A DNA stretch of 64,000 nt. Origin: Irpex lacteus. Its lineage: Eukaryota; Basidiomycota; Agaricomycetes; Polyporales; Irpicaceae. Location of the stretch: the NCBI GenBank assembly GCA_001986395.2, contig MQVO02000052.1:58241-122240 (forward strand), in the 5' to 3' direction. Positions 23,339 to 35,691 of this stretch are shown here, in pieces. The stretch's first letter is position 1. Every line of letters starts with the position of its first letter. The notes under the pieces are model-generated. The model was not told the origin of the DNA and made no database searches. It was given only the letters and a program-made list of their open reading frames with translations. Position numbers and translations under genes: made by a program.

Positions 23339-26300
23339 ATGCCGCCACGCAACCGCCCGACAGCGTTTGAGCTCAGCTTTGGGGATTCGGGGGATTCAAA
23401 AAACCCCACCCTAAGTCGTGAAGCCTCAGTTGCCAGTAATTCGCTGTATGGCACAAGCATGGGTCGGCAGAGTCGCGATGTGCAGGCCTCTACATCACAT
23501 GGTTCACAGTTGCGCTCACAAGCAACTCTGATCCCATCTGGCTCAGGATCACAGAGACCACCATTTCCTCGTGCTAGTCCCTTATCACGGGCGAGCTCTG
23601 CCACTGCTTTTGAGTATGATGAGCCACAACACCTGCCACGTTCTCCGGCGAAGAGGAAGGCTCAAGGTGACAGTCCATCTCAGGTATGTATTTTATTTCC
23701 TTACCATACAGGCAGCACACTGACCAAGCCTTTGCTCTCTGTGTAGCCTGATAAACGTTCTCGTGTGGAGAATGAAGGTAAGCATTGTATATTTCTGCAA
23801 GCTTTCATGTCTTCATACCGAAGTACTAGTAAAATACCTGGACCCCTCTGCACTTACGGACTGCCTCCTTGAGACTGCGGACACCATTGTGGTGGGTGAA
23901 GAGGAGCCTGGTGAAGACAGCAATGGCAAGCCAATCCGTTTGCTCACTGACTTTACCCTCTTCGACACCACACATAACAATCGTCATGTCTCGTTTCAGG
24001 AGCTCCTCGAAGAGAATGGTGTGTGTCTTGAGATGGTAGGGAATGTGGGTCCAGTCTATGCCAATGAAGAGGATGCTGGTCAGGATTGTGAGGCAGAACA
24101 TGATGATGCCCAGTTCACTAGCACTTCAAACTCGCGCACTGGGCAGCTTCAGAAGTTTCACACCAGTGAAGTTGTATCCTTTGCAATTGACTATCAGCAG
24201 CAGCAAGGGTGAGTAGTCTTTTTCACCTAGCTATCTGACAGCCAACTAAGACATGTTTACCGCTACAGTCCTGTTTATGTTGAGACTGAGCATGCCTATT
24301 ACATGCTTGGCAAACCTTCCAAGCGTTACAAGGATCTCTACCGCTCATTTTACTCCTCTCATCGCACTGCACAGATAGTGATCAGTGCAGCTGTAGAAGC
24401 TTCACTGAGTTCCCTTGTTGAGCTTGAAGGTTCTTATGATGAGCTACTTGGAGGCTATGTCACCAAGAAACTGCTGAAAGAAGCTGTAAGTTCATCTGCA
24501 TATGATTTTCTCTGGCAATGCTAATGAATATATAGTATTCCACTATAGTCGCCGTTTCCAAGAATCCAGCATACCAGCAAATCCGACAGAGCCCTCTAAT
24601 CCGGGATATCATATCTCAAGCTCGCAGCATGACACAACCTGTACGCCATCTGCTGACAACTTCCACTCCCATCCCTGTCATTGGCAATATCGATCTATTG
24701 GTTCTCCGACCAGAGAATCAGAACAACACGGTAGTTACACCACACGTTGCTGGACTTGCACAAGGCCTCTTTAAAGAAAGCCTTCGTGTTATGGGAAGTA
24801 AATCCTATTCTCCCTCTCAGCCACCAACTCCCCAACAGTGGTTGCGTAAGTGGTTGCATAAATGGTTAGCACTCGGCAAACAGGTGGAGTTTGAGCCTGG
24901 GAGGTCAAATTTCTGCCTGAAAGCAAGAGTGAACCACTGTGAATATGAGGTGATGTATTTTTCTCTATCATCTCTTACAACCAACTCAAAGTGTTTCTTT
25001 CAGGTAGGAGATGTAGTGGCAGTTCCTGCTGCCACATATGGTGGTCGTGAATCTCTGCAGCTTCCAAAATCCAAGGAAGAGATTGAAAGAATCCCTGCTG
25101 ATCGTACACCTGCAGATTATCTTTGGTGAGATTTATAAAACTGAATGTAATTTCTATGTTCTCAGTTGTGCTTCTCTTAGGTTTGGTCGAATCCTGTTCA
25201 TCAACAGGCAAGATTGTACAGCACATGTGCAGTGGTTTGAACATTCCTCCAAGACCTTACTTCAGGAGTAAGTCTTTCTAGATGAGTAATTTCCAAAGTT
25301 TGACTAGAATACATGGCAGGATTCATGATCCAAACGAGCTCTTTGCAACTGAAACCTGTGGCTCGATTGAGCTTGGATTCATACTGAAGAAGTGCACTTG
25401 TCACTTGGTCAAGACACGTGATGCAAACACTAGGCTTCCAGAAATCAGAAACTGTTGGAAAAGTCTGGAGTTTTATTACAGGTAAGTTAAACATGACACT
25501 TGTTTTGTGTAGTATGTGTGGTGCACTCATGTCTCCAAATAGCTACAGCTATAACCAAGGCGATGGTACCTTTGTCCAGGCGGATGAACACACAACTTTT
25601 CCTCTGCCTGGTAATCCACCTGACAACTGTCCTGTCTGTGCCAAAGCAGCTGCACGAGAAGTTTTGCAAACTCCACAGATCATTGAGAAAGGTAGTGGTG
25701 TGGCTATTGGTGGCTACAACTACCATCTGAATGATTATGCTATGGTTGAGTCTGATGGAGGTCCTTGCCTTATTGGCAAGATAATCAACATCAAGTCATC
25801 TTCTAAAGCAAGAGATCTGGGAGCTTGTGAAGTATCTCTGCAGCTGCTAGGTAGAGTCAGGGCTATGGTGACAGTGGCAAAAGAGGATTTGTATCAGGAT
25901 GAGGTAGATTTTCTTTGTGGTTGTTGTGCCTTTACTACGTTGACTCCGCATAATAGCAGGAGCTGTTCTTGACCAATGAGCTTCAACGTGTTGATGCGAA
26001 GAAGCTACTCAAGCCTTGCAGAGTAAAAGCTGCAAAAAGCTTTTCGTCTCTACAAGGGCTTCAAACTTACATTAACTCTTCCCCCACCAATTTCTACGTC
26101 TGCTATCATGCAGCACGAAATGATCTCTTCTCGTGGCAAAGGAGGACAGAATTGCCAGATAGAGCAATCACTATTTGTGCCATCTGTCATGCTCAGGATC
26201 AAGCTGTAGCCAAAGAAGCAGAGGAATTTGGCAGAACACCTGTTCTCCGTGCCTTTGACCCTTTTGCTGGTACTGGGGCCTTCGCACTTAGCATGCAGGA

Positions 26301-28267
26301 AGCAGGTATCCTCAAGCTAACACATGCTGTGGAGATTAGTCCTTCGGCAGCAAAGACTTTGAAGTGAGTGGTCTACTTGCCTACTTCAACAGCACTAACC
26401 TCGTGTATAGGAGAAACTCCCCCAACACAGTGGTGTACAACCAATGTGCCAATTTGGTGCTGGAGAATGCGATTAAGAAGGCCAGGTCGATTGAGAATTC
26501 CCCCAAGCTTCTTTCTATAGAAGGTCAAGAACTTCCAGATATGATCAAGCCATCAGATGTGGACTGTATCGTGGCTGGCTTTCCTTGGTAAGCAAGAGGC
26601 AGTGGCTCATCAGTTTAATGGACTTACTATAATATGTATATAGCCAGCCACATTCGACATTGAACATGTACCAGCGGGCCAATGACAAGAAAAGCCATCT
26701 AATCCTCAACTTGCTGTCTTGGATAGATTTCCTCAAGCCAAGACACTGCTTCTTTGAGAACGTCAGAGGCTTTATCCACTATGGCCTGAACACCACTCAG
26801 CAAGACAGGTACAAGCTCAAGGGTGGTATACCGGTTGGTGGCCTCAAGTTTCTGGTATACTCTTTGCTGTCCATGGGGTAAGCATCACTTCTGTTCATTT
26901 TTATCAAGAAATACTCACTGCTGGTGGTCAGGTATCAAGTTCGCTTCTCCCTCCTTCAGGCAGCCCACTATGGGACCCCCCAGGCCAGAGTGAGGTTCTT
27001 CCTCATTGCAACTCGCATGGGCCACACCCTCCCCTCATTTCCTGCACCCATGTACCATCTTCCCCCTCAGGACAGCCTTACCATTAAGTTCCCCCATGGT
27101 CTGGCAGTCACTCCCATCCCCCGTACTACTGGTGCAGTTCCACATGACTACATCTCTGTCAAAGATGCAATCAGTGATCTGGAATGGTTTGACTGGTACG
27201 TACTCCCATGGTCCTGTGAAAAAACCACATGAGCACTCACCATCAACCATGTTTACACAGGAGAAACCCCTTGAACAAAGCTGAGCAGCCACGGAAGGTT
27301 GGGGGAAAAGAGATTCTCCTGAAGAGCTGCAATCGTCAGAAGCCAACATGTGGCATGTCCCAGCCTGCCACGGCATACCGGTATGCAGAACCTCGGACCC
27401 GGTACCAGGCGAAGGCTCGGGTTCGACAAGAAGCTATCACGGACCTGCAACACTACACGAGACCACTCAAGGAGGACACCGTTGCACGGTAAGCTCTCGC
27501 ACCTTTGCAGCCGGCGGCCATTGGTGTCATAGTGCAGTCACTGACTCGAGTGTTGCTGCCAGAGTGACATACATCAAATTAGAACCCGGTGCTGACTTCA
27601 ACTGTAAGTACTTTGACTGCCTGCAAGATGAGACAAGACTTACGAGCATGTTCTGTCAAACAGGTCTCTTTGAACCGCATGTGCCGAGGTCGCTCATCTC
27701 GAAGGAATGGCAACTCTCGAACCCTAGCTCCGCGGTTGCGCGTCGCGGATTCAAAGACGGTATGTCCGAAACGCGCTCTTCATTGCGAGTGCGACCTCAT
27801 TGAATATCTGTGTATCGAAACAGGGTTCTACGGCCGCCTTGATGAGAACAAGTGGTTCCATACAACGGTCACGAACGTCGAACCGATGGCGAAGCAATCC
27901 TGGGTGCTGAATCCTTGGGTGAGCACGTATCTCGCATTCGCGCGTGACGACTCTGACGCACCGTTACCCCAACGCAAATCTCAGTGCAAGCGCGTACTTA
28001 CCGTACGTGAGCTCGCGCGGTCGCAGGGATTCCCGGACGACTACGAATTCCTTTCTGTTAAAGAGAAGGATGTCAAGACGGTGCGTACATTCTTCGCGAC
28101 GAACGAACAAGTACAGCTGACATGTTTATCACGACGTACCGTAGATGCACCGGGAGATTGGCAATGCGGTTCCTTGGCCTGTAGGACTTGCGCTTGGTCG
28201 CGAGCTGTGGGAGGCCGAGTTCAAGGACTGGAAGGAGAGGAAGTCGAACGCGATTGTCGTTGACTGA
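23339..28267 (+). CDS. DNMT1-type DNA (cytosine-5) methyltransferase with RFD and two BAH domains
   Basis: Transfers methyl groups from S-adenosylmethionine to cytosine in DNA, in the nucleus; the architecture is that of a maintenance-type enzyme. More than fifteen exons, roughly 1,250 residues. Order: disordered Ser-rich N-terminus with a [10 protein letters not shown] basic patch; a replication-foci domain ([19 protein letters not shown]); BAH1 ([23 protein letters not shown]); BAH2 ([15 protein letters not shown]); catalytic domain with motif [15 protein letters not shown], motif IV GFPCQPHSTLN, motif VI ENVRGF, motif [14 protein letters not shown], target-recognition part RTRYQ...[11 protein letters not shown], motif [15 protein letters not shown] and motif [14 protein letters not shown]. 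No CXXC zinc finger is seen. The codon for the catalytic Cys is split by an intron (TG at the 26590 border, C at 26643). All motifs appear intact. Start chosen at [12 protein letters not shown]; an upstream exon cannot be excluded. The body is visibly more AT-rich than most neighbours. Confidence 0.93.
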
Positions 28268-28604
28268 AGTATTCGTGGCGCGGGACATAACGCAATCACG
28301 CCGTCGACATAGTTCAAGTTATTTGCGCCGATACAGTGAAGAGACTCTCCCAGCGAACGCAGTGTGTAAAATGATCAGGCGGTATATAACGTTGACCAAT
28401 ATTTTTGTTTGTTTCATTGTACTGGTACTTATGCTACATCTTCTTGCCTGCTATTCGGCAGAAATCTGCCTCGAGGGACGTGTTGAGCCGCCGTGCTAAC
28501 GGGACACCACAATACGAATACACCTACAAGCCGCACTGGTCAGAGACGACGCACAACTGGTATAGAGAGACGACGTACTATAGACCCATACGCCTAGGCA
28601 GCCC
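28268..28604. other. Convergent intergenic spacer, methyltransferase / DPH4
   Basis: Shared 3' flank of two convergent genes. Nothing else recognised. Confidence 0.5.
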
Positions 28605-29210
28605 TCACGCGTCCTCCCCTTCGTCCTCATCCACAGGTTCATACCCGACCCAAATAACCTCCGAGCAGCTCGTACACCCGACGAGGTGCTGGCCGCTATC
28701 CATATCCGCCTCGCTTATGAGGTATGCCCCGCTACAACGACAGTCGTACGCCCAGCGCGATCCCTCGTCGAGTTCCGTGAAGTCTTCGAGAGAGATGACT
28801 TGCGCGGGGCGAGGTGCGGCGGCCTTCTGCGCACGACGTGCATCGTATTTTCCCCGTAACTCGGGAGTGGCCAAAGTCTCGTACGCGACCTTGAGGAGTC
28901 CGATGTCGTTGTGATGAGACGACGGAGGGTTGGCAGCCTGACGAGAGACAGCAGTGGATTGTTTGTCCGGGTGGTACTTGAGCAAGGCGCGATGGTAAGC
29001 TGCCTTCACCTCGGCGGTCGTGGCAGACGGGGAGACTGCAAGTAGGGCGTAGAAATCGGCATCATGAGAGGCATCCAGGGTTGGCAGTGCGGATGTGCGG
29101 ATGCTCGAAGACGAGACCGGTGAAAGGGCGAGTGAGCGAGTGGTGGTTTGGGACAAGATGCGATAGCGCCGAGTGAGATGATCAAACCCACACCATGACA
29201 TGACCCGCAC
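28605..29210 (-). CDS. DPH4: Diphthamide biosynthesis J-domain protein Dph4 (DNAJC24-like)
   Basis: Single-exon frame of 201 residues. A J domain occupies about residues 50-125, with DFYALLAVSPSATTAEVKAAYH and the HPD motif in LKYHPDKQ; it is followed by a CSL zinc finger (YDCRCSGAYLISEADM, LVGCTSCSEVIWVGYEP) with the CxC and CxxC metal ligands of DPH-type domains. The combination is diagnostic of Dph4, which feeds electrons/iron to Dph3 and Dph1-Dph2 in making diphthamide on elongation factor 2. The first 45 residues are unusually long and Ser/Thr-rich for the family and could be partly misassigned: a downstream Met or a small upstream intron may give the true start. C-terminus acidic. Confidence 0.9.
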   Translation of the reverse strand: MRVMSWCGFDHLTRRYRILSQTTTRSLALSPVSSSSIRTSALPTLDASHDADFYALLAVSPSATTAEVKAAYHRALLKYHPDKQSTAVSRQAANPPSSHHNDIGLLKVAYETLATPELRGKYDARRAQKAAAPRPAQVISLEDFTELDEGSRWAYDCRCSGAYLISEADMDSGQHLVGCTSCSEVIWVGYEPVDEDEGEDA

Positions 29211-29330
29211 GTCGAATTGACTTGCGCGATAGACAAACTCGAAGCCTCTGCGTTTTGATATTCGTACAGCAATATACAGTACAGTTATTTATACACTGAA
29301 GGGATTAGATGTCCAGGAGCACTGACTACT

Positions 29331-29882
29331 TCAAGCCAGTAAACTGTCCGCGAAGTCAAGCTTGAGGGTGTCGATACGGTGAGTACCGCCTTCCTCCTTC
29401 GTTCTAACGTAACGAATACCGTGAGCACACACAGCACTACAACACAATGATACGACTTACGTAGCAGAAGCTCTGACCTCCGCCTGAGACCCCTCGTCCT
29501 TCGTCGTCCATGCCAACTTCGTAGCCACCTACAAGTCGATCTCACTCGGTCATGCATCCAACTCTCAAAAGTCAATAATACGCACCTCTTCACCAGTCGC
29601 AAGCTCCTCCGGCACAAACTTCACCGTCTCCTTGTTGTACTTCTTCTGCAACTTCAGCAGCTGCTCTTTCAAGTCGTCCTTGGCCACCTCCTGCCCGTTC
29701 ACGGTCCCCTTCGCCTCATGCGTGAACAAGTTGATGAACCGTGTACTGAAGAGGTCGATCGGGCCCGGACCCATACGCAGACGAAGGCCGGGTACGTTGG
29801 GCTGGGTGAAGTGGATGTGGGGCGAGGCGAGCAGCTCGGAGAGACGCGTTTGAAGCCACTCGTTCGTGGGTTGTTCAGCCAT
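29331..29882 (-). CDS. Conserved hypothetical protein, about 140 residues
   Basis: Three exons (29882-29586, 29528 to about 29460, and a last exon ending at 29331) give a short soluble protein starting MAEQPTNEWLQTRLSEL. Middle region DLFSTRFINLFTHEAKGTVNGQEVAKDDLK and C-terminal half WTTKDEGSQAEVRASATTKEEGG resemble the alternating helix and strand pattern of NTF2/SnoaL-like folds, though this is a weak impression. No signal peptide from this start; the frame extends upstream to 30044 with MLPRTLLTLTTTLTSAARIF, which would add a possible targeting sequence if translation began there. Function unknown. Confidence 0.65.
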
Positions 29883-30044
29883 TGTAGTGATTGAGCAGGT
29901 GTTGTCTGTGTGTATCGAGCGGTAGTTGTTCGCTTGGATGAGTAGCGGTGTCGCGTTTGTGCAGGGAGAGGTAGCCGCGTAGACGAATATGCGTGCGGCG
30001 GATGTGAGGGTTGTGGTGAGAGTGAGGAGAGTTCGTGGTAGCAT

Positions 30045-30277
30045 GATGGAGAAATGGGAATGCAGTGAGATGCGCAGGTTATGACGCTACTTCGCGCGGC
30101 TAAGACCGTCCGTATGTACCACTTCCTCCACGTCCGACTCAGCCGACTCGGACACAACTCCACCGCAGTCGCATTAGCCGGTGCAGATCGAGCAAAGATG
30201 TGCAATATACTGTAGTTTACAAGATGTATTGTACAAGTGTTCCGAAATCCAACGCTTGGTGTAACGAGCAATCACGC
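30045..30277. other. Short spacer before the MCC gene end
   Basis: Promoter of the small - strand gene and the 3' flank of the MCC subunit. Nothing recognised. Confidence 0.4.
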
Positions 30278-33181
30278 CTACTCGTCCTCGTCAATCGCCA
30301 CAAGCTCCCTCCCCTCATCCACCATATCCCCCTTCGCACACCCAACACTACTAACCACCCCATCGCACGTCGCCCTCAACACCATCTCCGTCTTCATACT
30401 CTCCAACACAACCACCGCATCCCCCTTCTTTACCCGATCTCCCTCTTTCACCGGCACGTTCACCACCAAACTCGGCATCGGGGCCTTCAACGCGCCCTTG
30501 TGCGCGTTCAGGACATCTCCGCCGAGGGAGAGAAGCCATTTGGGCGAGGGGAGTACGAGTGTGGTTTTGAGCCCGTTGTGGAAGACGTGCAGACGTTCCA
30601 TTGTGTGCGAAGATGTGGACGCGGGAAGAGCTGGAGGTGGGGGCTGGGATACTACTGTCGTGCGGAGGGAGACCGCGTCGAGGGTGGATGTGACGGTGGT
30701 TGGGGAGGATAGCTGTCCGGACACCGAGGAGAAAGTTCGCTCGTAGTCGGCTCCTTTGACTGTGACGTCAAACCGTCCGTTGGGAAGGGCCTTTACGTGC
30801 ACCGTGACGGGTGGTATAGACGAGTCCTCCGTCGAGAGTGTGATAATGCGCTCGTAAGTGTCGCCACCGAACCGCCTTGAGGGCAAGGACGTCCAAGGAG
30901 TCGCGCCAACCTTCGGTGCCTTTGGCTGGTCACGAAGGACGACGTACAACGCAGCTTGCGCGAGCACCTCAGCCGCCGGGGCAGGCAGAACCGGGAACAA
31001 ATCGTCGAAATGTTTCTATACACTTATGTCAGCTCTCTCCTGAGGATTACAATCTCGGTACACTCACGCGAATAAACCCAGTCTCGACTTCCGCGTCCAC
31101 AAACGCGCGGTTCCCCGCCAGCGTCCGCAAAAACTCCACATTTGTCGATACACCGACCACCTGATACTCATCCAACGCTCCCCTCAACAACCTCAACGCC
31201 TCCGTCCGATCCCTCCCATGTACGACCAACTTAGCGATCATAGGATCATAAAACACGCCAATCTGAGCTCCCTGGCCAAACCCCTGCTCAAGCCTCAACG
31301 ACGGCTCGACGTCAACGTCCGTCTCCACCGTACGCGCGAGAGCCGCTACAGAGGACGGCGGCGCTGGGACGGATGGGGCGAAGGTGTGTGTTGGTTCGGG
31401 GGTGGAGAGGAAGAGGAGGGGGCCGGAGTCGGGAAGGAACTGGTTGCGGGGGTTCTCGGCGTATATGCGTGCTTCGAAGGCGTGGCCGACGAGTGGGATG
31501 GAGGATTGGGGGAGCGGGAGGGGGTTGCCGGCTGCGACTTGGAGCTGCCACTCGACGAGGTCTAAACCTGTGATCATTTCCGTCACTGGGTGTTCGACTT
31601 GTAGTCGCGTGTTCCTGTAGAGCGCGTTCAACCTCAATATGCGAATTGAAACGATTAGATGGCTTACATTTCCATGAAGTAGAACTTGTCAGTGTCGTTG
31701 TCGAATATAAATTCGACTGTCCCAGCGCCGACATAGTTCACAGCTTTGGCGGCATCGATAGCTTTCTGACACAAGTCCTCCCGCATCTCAGGTGACAAGC
31801 CGGGTGCAGGTGCCTCTTCGATGATCTTCTGGTTACGTCGTTGAACAGAGCAGTCTCGCTCCCACAAAGCCACACAGTCTCCGAGTGTATCCGCAAACAC
31901 CTGGACTTCGACGTGTCTTGGACGCTCGATGTACTTCTCGACCAATACGTCGCTGTTGCCGAACGATTTCTCTGCTTCCCGTCGTGCGGACTCCAGTGCG
32001 CCTAGAAATTGGTCTTCGGATTCGACGGTACGCATGCCCTTACCGCCGCCACCATGTACGGCCTTGATGAGTACCGGATAACCTGAATGGAAATGGTTTA
32101 GCAGCATCTTCGAAAGATAGCTGATTATACCGACCGATTTCTGAGGCCTTGCCTTTCAGAAACTCCGGATCTTGATTGGACCCGTGGTATCCGGGAACGA
32201 CTGGTACACCCGCAGCTGCAGTCGACGGTAAGCTTATATAGTAGCAGCGAAGACAGGACTTCCACGTACCCTCCATGATAGCCTTCGACTCGCTGAATGA
32301 ACATAAGCATGCGCTCGCTTACGACGCTTGATCAACGAACCTTTTAGAGCCCATGCTGACGATAGCGCTCGCTGGAGGGCCGATGAATACTATGCCCTCC
32401 TTTGCAAGTTGTTCTGCGAACTTGGCGTTTTCACTCAAAAATCCGTACCCCGGGTGAACTGCCTGTGGAGGCGTCAAGTTGTGCAAGGCATGATCAAATG
32501 TATCTTGCATACCTGAGCTCCGCTTCGATGGCAGACGTCAATTATTTTGTCCATGCGAAGCTAGTACGACGGTCAGTGAGATGCCTCCCGGGGCGGTATG
32601 CATAAACCTACATAGCTTTCCGCCGAAGGTGCAGGGCCTATGCAATACGCTTCGTCTGCCTACTTTGACGTATTCAGAGTCACGAGATATAGGTGAAAGC
32701 AGGATGTACACACCAGTTTAACGTGCATGGAATCAGCGTCGACTTCGCTATACACCGCGACAGTCTTGATTCCGAGTTTCTTGGCCGTCCGGATCACACG
32801 GCATGCTATTTCTCCTCTACAATTTGAGATGAGAACCAGAATATGCGCATATATGTCGCCCATACCTGTTGGCGATGAGAATCTTGTCGAAATGGGGTTT
32901 GCGGTCAAAGCTGGGAGGTGTATCTGTGCCGTCATGAGCTCATTACATTCAAGAGAAAGCTCGAGAAAGAACGCACCGGTCGCAGTCGCAAACTGTCGTA
33001 TAGAATGCAATTGTATAGATGCAACTGCACGACTCTGCACTGCAGGCAGCACTCTCGCCGTTGTTGAGAGCGTGCGGCGTTGAATCACGTTCACTCGACG
33101 TGAGCCACTGGCCGCTGTCTGAGCACGGTTGGCCCCGGCTATGCGCGGGAGAGGTCGAGCGTTGACCGAGCGTTGCAGCAT
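30278..33181 (-). CDS. MCCA: 3-Methylcrotonyl-CoA carboxylase, biotin-containing alpha subunit
   Basis: Mitochondrial biotin enzyme of leucine catabolism; the alpha subunit carboxylates biotin with ATP and bicarbonate. Eight to ten exons, about 730 residues. N-terminus [16 protein letters not shown] is Arg/Ser-rich and free of acids, as for mitochondrial import. Biotin carboxylase part: [25 protein letters not shown], the ATP-grasp loop [46 protein letters not shown] and [12 protein letters not shown]; lid and middle domain in [13 protein letters not shown]. The C-terminal biotinyl domain has the acceptor Lys in ESMKTEMVL and ends VAIDEDE. The acceptor context is ESMKTE rather than the more common AMKM. 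A propionyl- or other acyl-CoA carboxylase alpha subunit is the alternative; lengths and middle domain favour MCC. The beta subunit is not in this window. Confidence 0.88.
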
Positions 33182-33617
33182 GTTGTTTAGGTCGGCTCTG
33201 AGGACGTCGGTCGAGTTGTGGAGAGGAGGAGAGAGGGTGAGGAGGATGAGATGGAGGTCATGCTCACCGCGCTCGGCTGGATCATCCAATGCGGGGAAAT
33301 CAGCGTCTACCAGCCAACAACGGATCAACGCATGAACTCGGCCCGTAAAACCAAGCAGATTATTGGTTCCACTGTCGGTGCCGTACAGACGGGATCAATA
33401 ATTCTGGTTTACCTCGATACACCCAGCAGACGCAGGTCGTCCGCCTACTTATGCTCGTTGTAGTCTTCGTAAGCTCCCATATTCCAACATGTAGTCTCCA
33501 CAATCTAAAGTCCTTTCAAGGTTGATTAACCACAGTCCTACTCAAGAACGGCGCACCATACCATCAATATTGCTCCCAAGTACTCAAACGACCTCCCAGC
33601 CTCTCACAGGTGCTGCC
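33182..33617. other. Divergent promoter, MCC alpha / F-box gene
   Basis: An in-frame extension of the MCC gene continues upstream to 33328 but lacks mitochondrial character, so I place the start at 33181. No other feature. Confidence 0.45.
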
Positions 33618-35691
33618 ATGCACCCAGTGCTCGCAGGCGTTCTCGCACTACCCCTAGAAGTTGTTGAGGATATTCTCGTCTTCCTTGCCATAGAGCGCGA
33701 CTTCACTACCATCTCATCCTTTGCACAAACATGCCGTCGTCTGCGCCAGTTCGTCTACGACCCCAACGACAACCACCTTTGGCACCGTATATTTCTCACA
33801 ACCTTTGACGACCCATTCGCTAGTACTGGGGATAAAGAAGGTTGGCGGATATTCGTTATGTGTATGCCATTACTAAATACTTGCTGAATCAGGGGTTCGT
33901 CGCGCTCTCGATTGGGGAGAAGAAACAAGAAATCGTGTTCGTGCCTCTATAATGCTTACGCCTCGAAGCACAGATTCGTTACCGGATCCACGTACTCTAC
34001 GACATCATCTTCGCTCAGAAGAGCGCTCGCACACTGTTCAAGTGGATGTGTCCAAAGACTACACTTGGCCACTTCAAACTATTCTGTCCGTGTTCGAAAC
34101 CCTCGCCCCCCTTCCTCACTCCTCAGCAATTTCCAGCGAAGACCCCATGGAGCCAAGACATTCTTTCACTCGAGACATGTCCCTCGTCGAAGCAGACGAA
34201 CGCTCGCCTCTCGCTCCCCCCAAAATCTCAGGTGAATGGGGAAAGTACTTCTCAAGAAGCGTCTTCTGGCTGCATTCTATTCTCAACCGCGGCCTACCCC
34301 TCATCCTTCCCTGCCGCTACGCCCACAGCAGACTCGACAAAGCATGGATACACAGCGACGAGTCGCGTGCCCTGCATAAGCTGGTAGCGCTATGCGGTTT
34401 CGAGATACTACTGAACACACATCCAGACGGGCCCGCAGAAGGATACAACTGGCGGTGGAAGTACAAGGACAGGTTCCAGTGGCCTCGGTTGAAAAAGGAA
34501 GGGCGCCGGGAGCTCATCAAGCGGTTGTGCCAGGCGAGGGTCTTCCAGATGGACTATCCGTCCGTACGACGGTGTTGGGGGCCTTTCTTGCCTGTGGAAT
34601 CTCATCCTAAGGACGAAGGTTCAGCGAGGGTACCAGCACCGTCTTCTTCGTATTCGGAGGACGACGACGAGTACCAGCCTTCGATCGAGCGAAGGAGTTA
34701 CGAACCGTCCGCGGACAAAGTCTATCCGGATTGGGTGCATTTGTCTGCTATCCGCGTTGTGGTGGAAAGTTGCTTACGCTCGGACGATGTGTTCCACGAT
34801 ATTCTCGCGCCTTTGACTGGCTGGAGCGCGTTGCGGCCGGGGTTCTGGGTGCCACCGTATAACGAAGATCCGGAGCGACCGTTGAGTGATCCAGCGTCGC
34901 TGTACGAACGAGACTGGGCCGGAGTCGAAGGTATTTGGCAGTGCGTGTTGACTACCTCTCTCTTTCTCTCTTCCAACAGCCCTGATACTTCGACAGACGC
35001 TGTGTTGTGTGGCTCGATTACGACAACCTAGTCAGTGAGTAAACCCCTCCTCCCCTCCACACCCTCACTGACCGCAACCCACTCACACACCTCGCCCAAC
35101 CTCGCCTTCTCACCCCTCGCAGCGCAAAACGTGAGTATCGAAGATCTCTCGCTCCCTCTGGGTGCCCTCTCACGCAAAATTAGTACGTCGAATTCGGAAG
35201 CAACATCGAGCCGATAGATGAAGTCGTTCTCATAGTACCTCTCACGATGAAGATCACCGGATACGCGCCGTCGACGATCCCCGGGCACGAGCGCACGCCC
35301 GACATTTATTTTGAAGGCGAGATGGGCGGGGCGTTGTGGGATTTGGAGCATGATACGAGGAGGATACATGGGACGGTCAGTGTGATTGCGGATGGGAGCG
35401 TGAGATGGAGTACGGTAAGTTGTTCTATGATCTGGTCGGGATGAGAGAGTTGTATGTTGACTATGTGTGACAGTATTCGTCCCCTGCGGGTGATCCGGAA
35501 GACGACGAGTGGTCGAGTGAAGGCGTCCAGCTTGGCGGGATCGGTTCGCGGTGCGGGATTTTGGGGTTGTGGACGGGTGCGTCGCACGACCAGCGTGGGG
35601 AACCTATAGGTACGCCGCGCTTCGTTCTGCTCTGCTTAATTGACTTGACAGGATCTCTTTAGGTGCTTGGTGGCAGTGGAGAGTGGTTTAA
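33618..35691 (+). CDS. F-box domain protein
   Basis: N-terminal F-box: LALPLEVVEDILVFLAIERDFTTISSFAQTC with the Leu-Pro start and the hydrophobic spacing that binds Skp1; such proteins recruit substrates to SCF ubiquitin ligases. The rest has no known repeat but ends in a module (WSSEGVQLGGIGSRCGILG, LWTGASHDQRGEPIGAWWQWRVV) that recurs in many agaricomycete F-box proteins; the substrate is unknown. Intron 1 is very short (31 nt, 33862-33892 approximately). Near the 3' part, an 8-nt microexon (35123-35130, CGCAAAAC) joins YDNLV to NYVEFGSN in frame; without it the two long exons do not connect. The final exon supplies GAWWQWRVV and the stop at 35691. Confidence 0.8.
35123..35130 (+). other. 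8-nt microexon of the F-box gene
   Basis: CGCAAAAC is flanked by CTCGCAG and GTGAGTATCG. Joining it restores the frame between the upstream exon (ends near 35034) and the downstream one starting at TACGTCGAATTCGG. The inferred join is V-T-Q-N-Y. Confidence 0.55.

Noticed and set aside
29882..30044. Upstream in-frame extension of the small hypothetical gene
   Set aside because: Uncertain start: the ATG at 29882 begins the compact region, while the upstream part looks like a leader; kept only as an alternative.
33182..33328. Upstream Met of the MCC subunit (33328)
   Set aside because: It would put an acidic region before the mitochondrial presequence; the start at 33181 gives a typical import signal.
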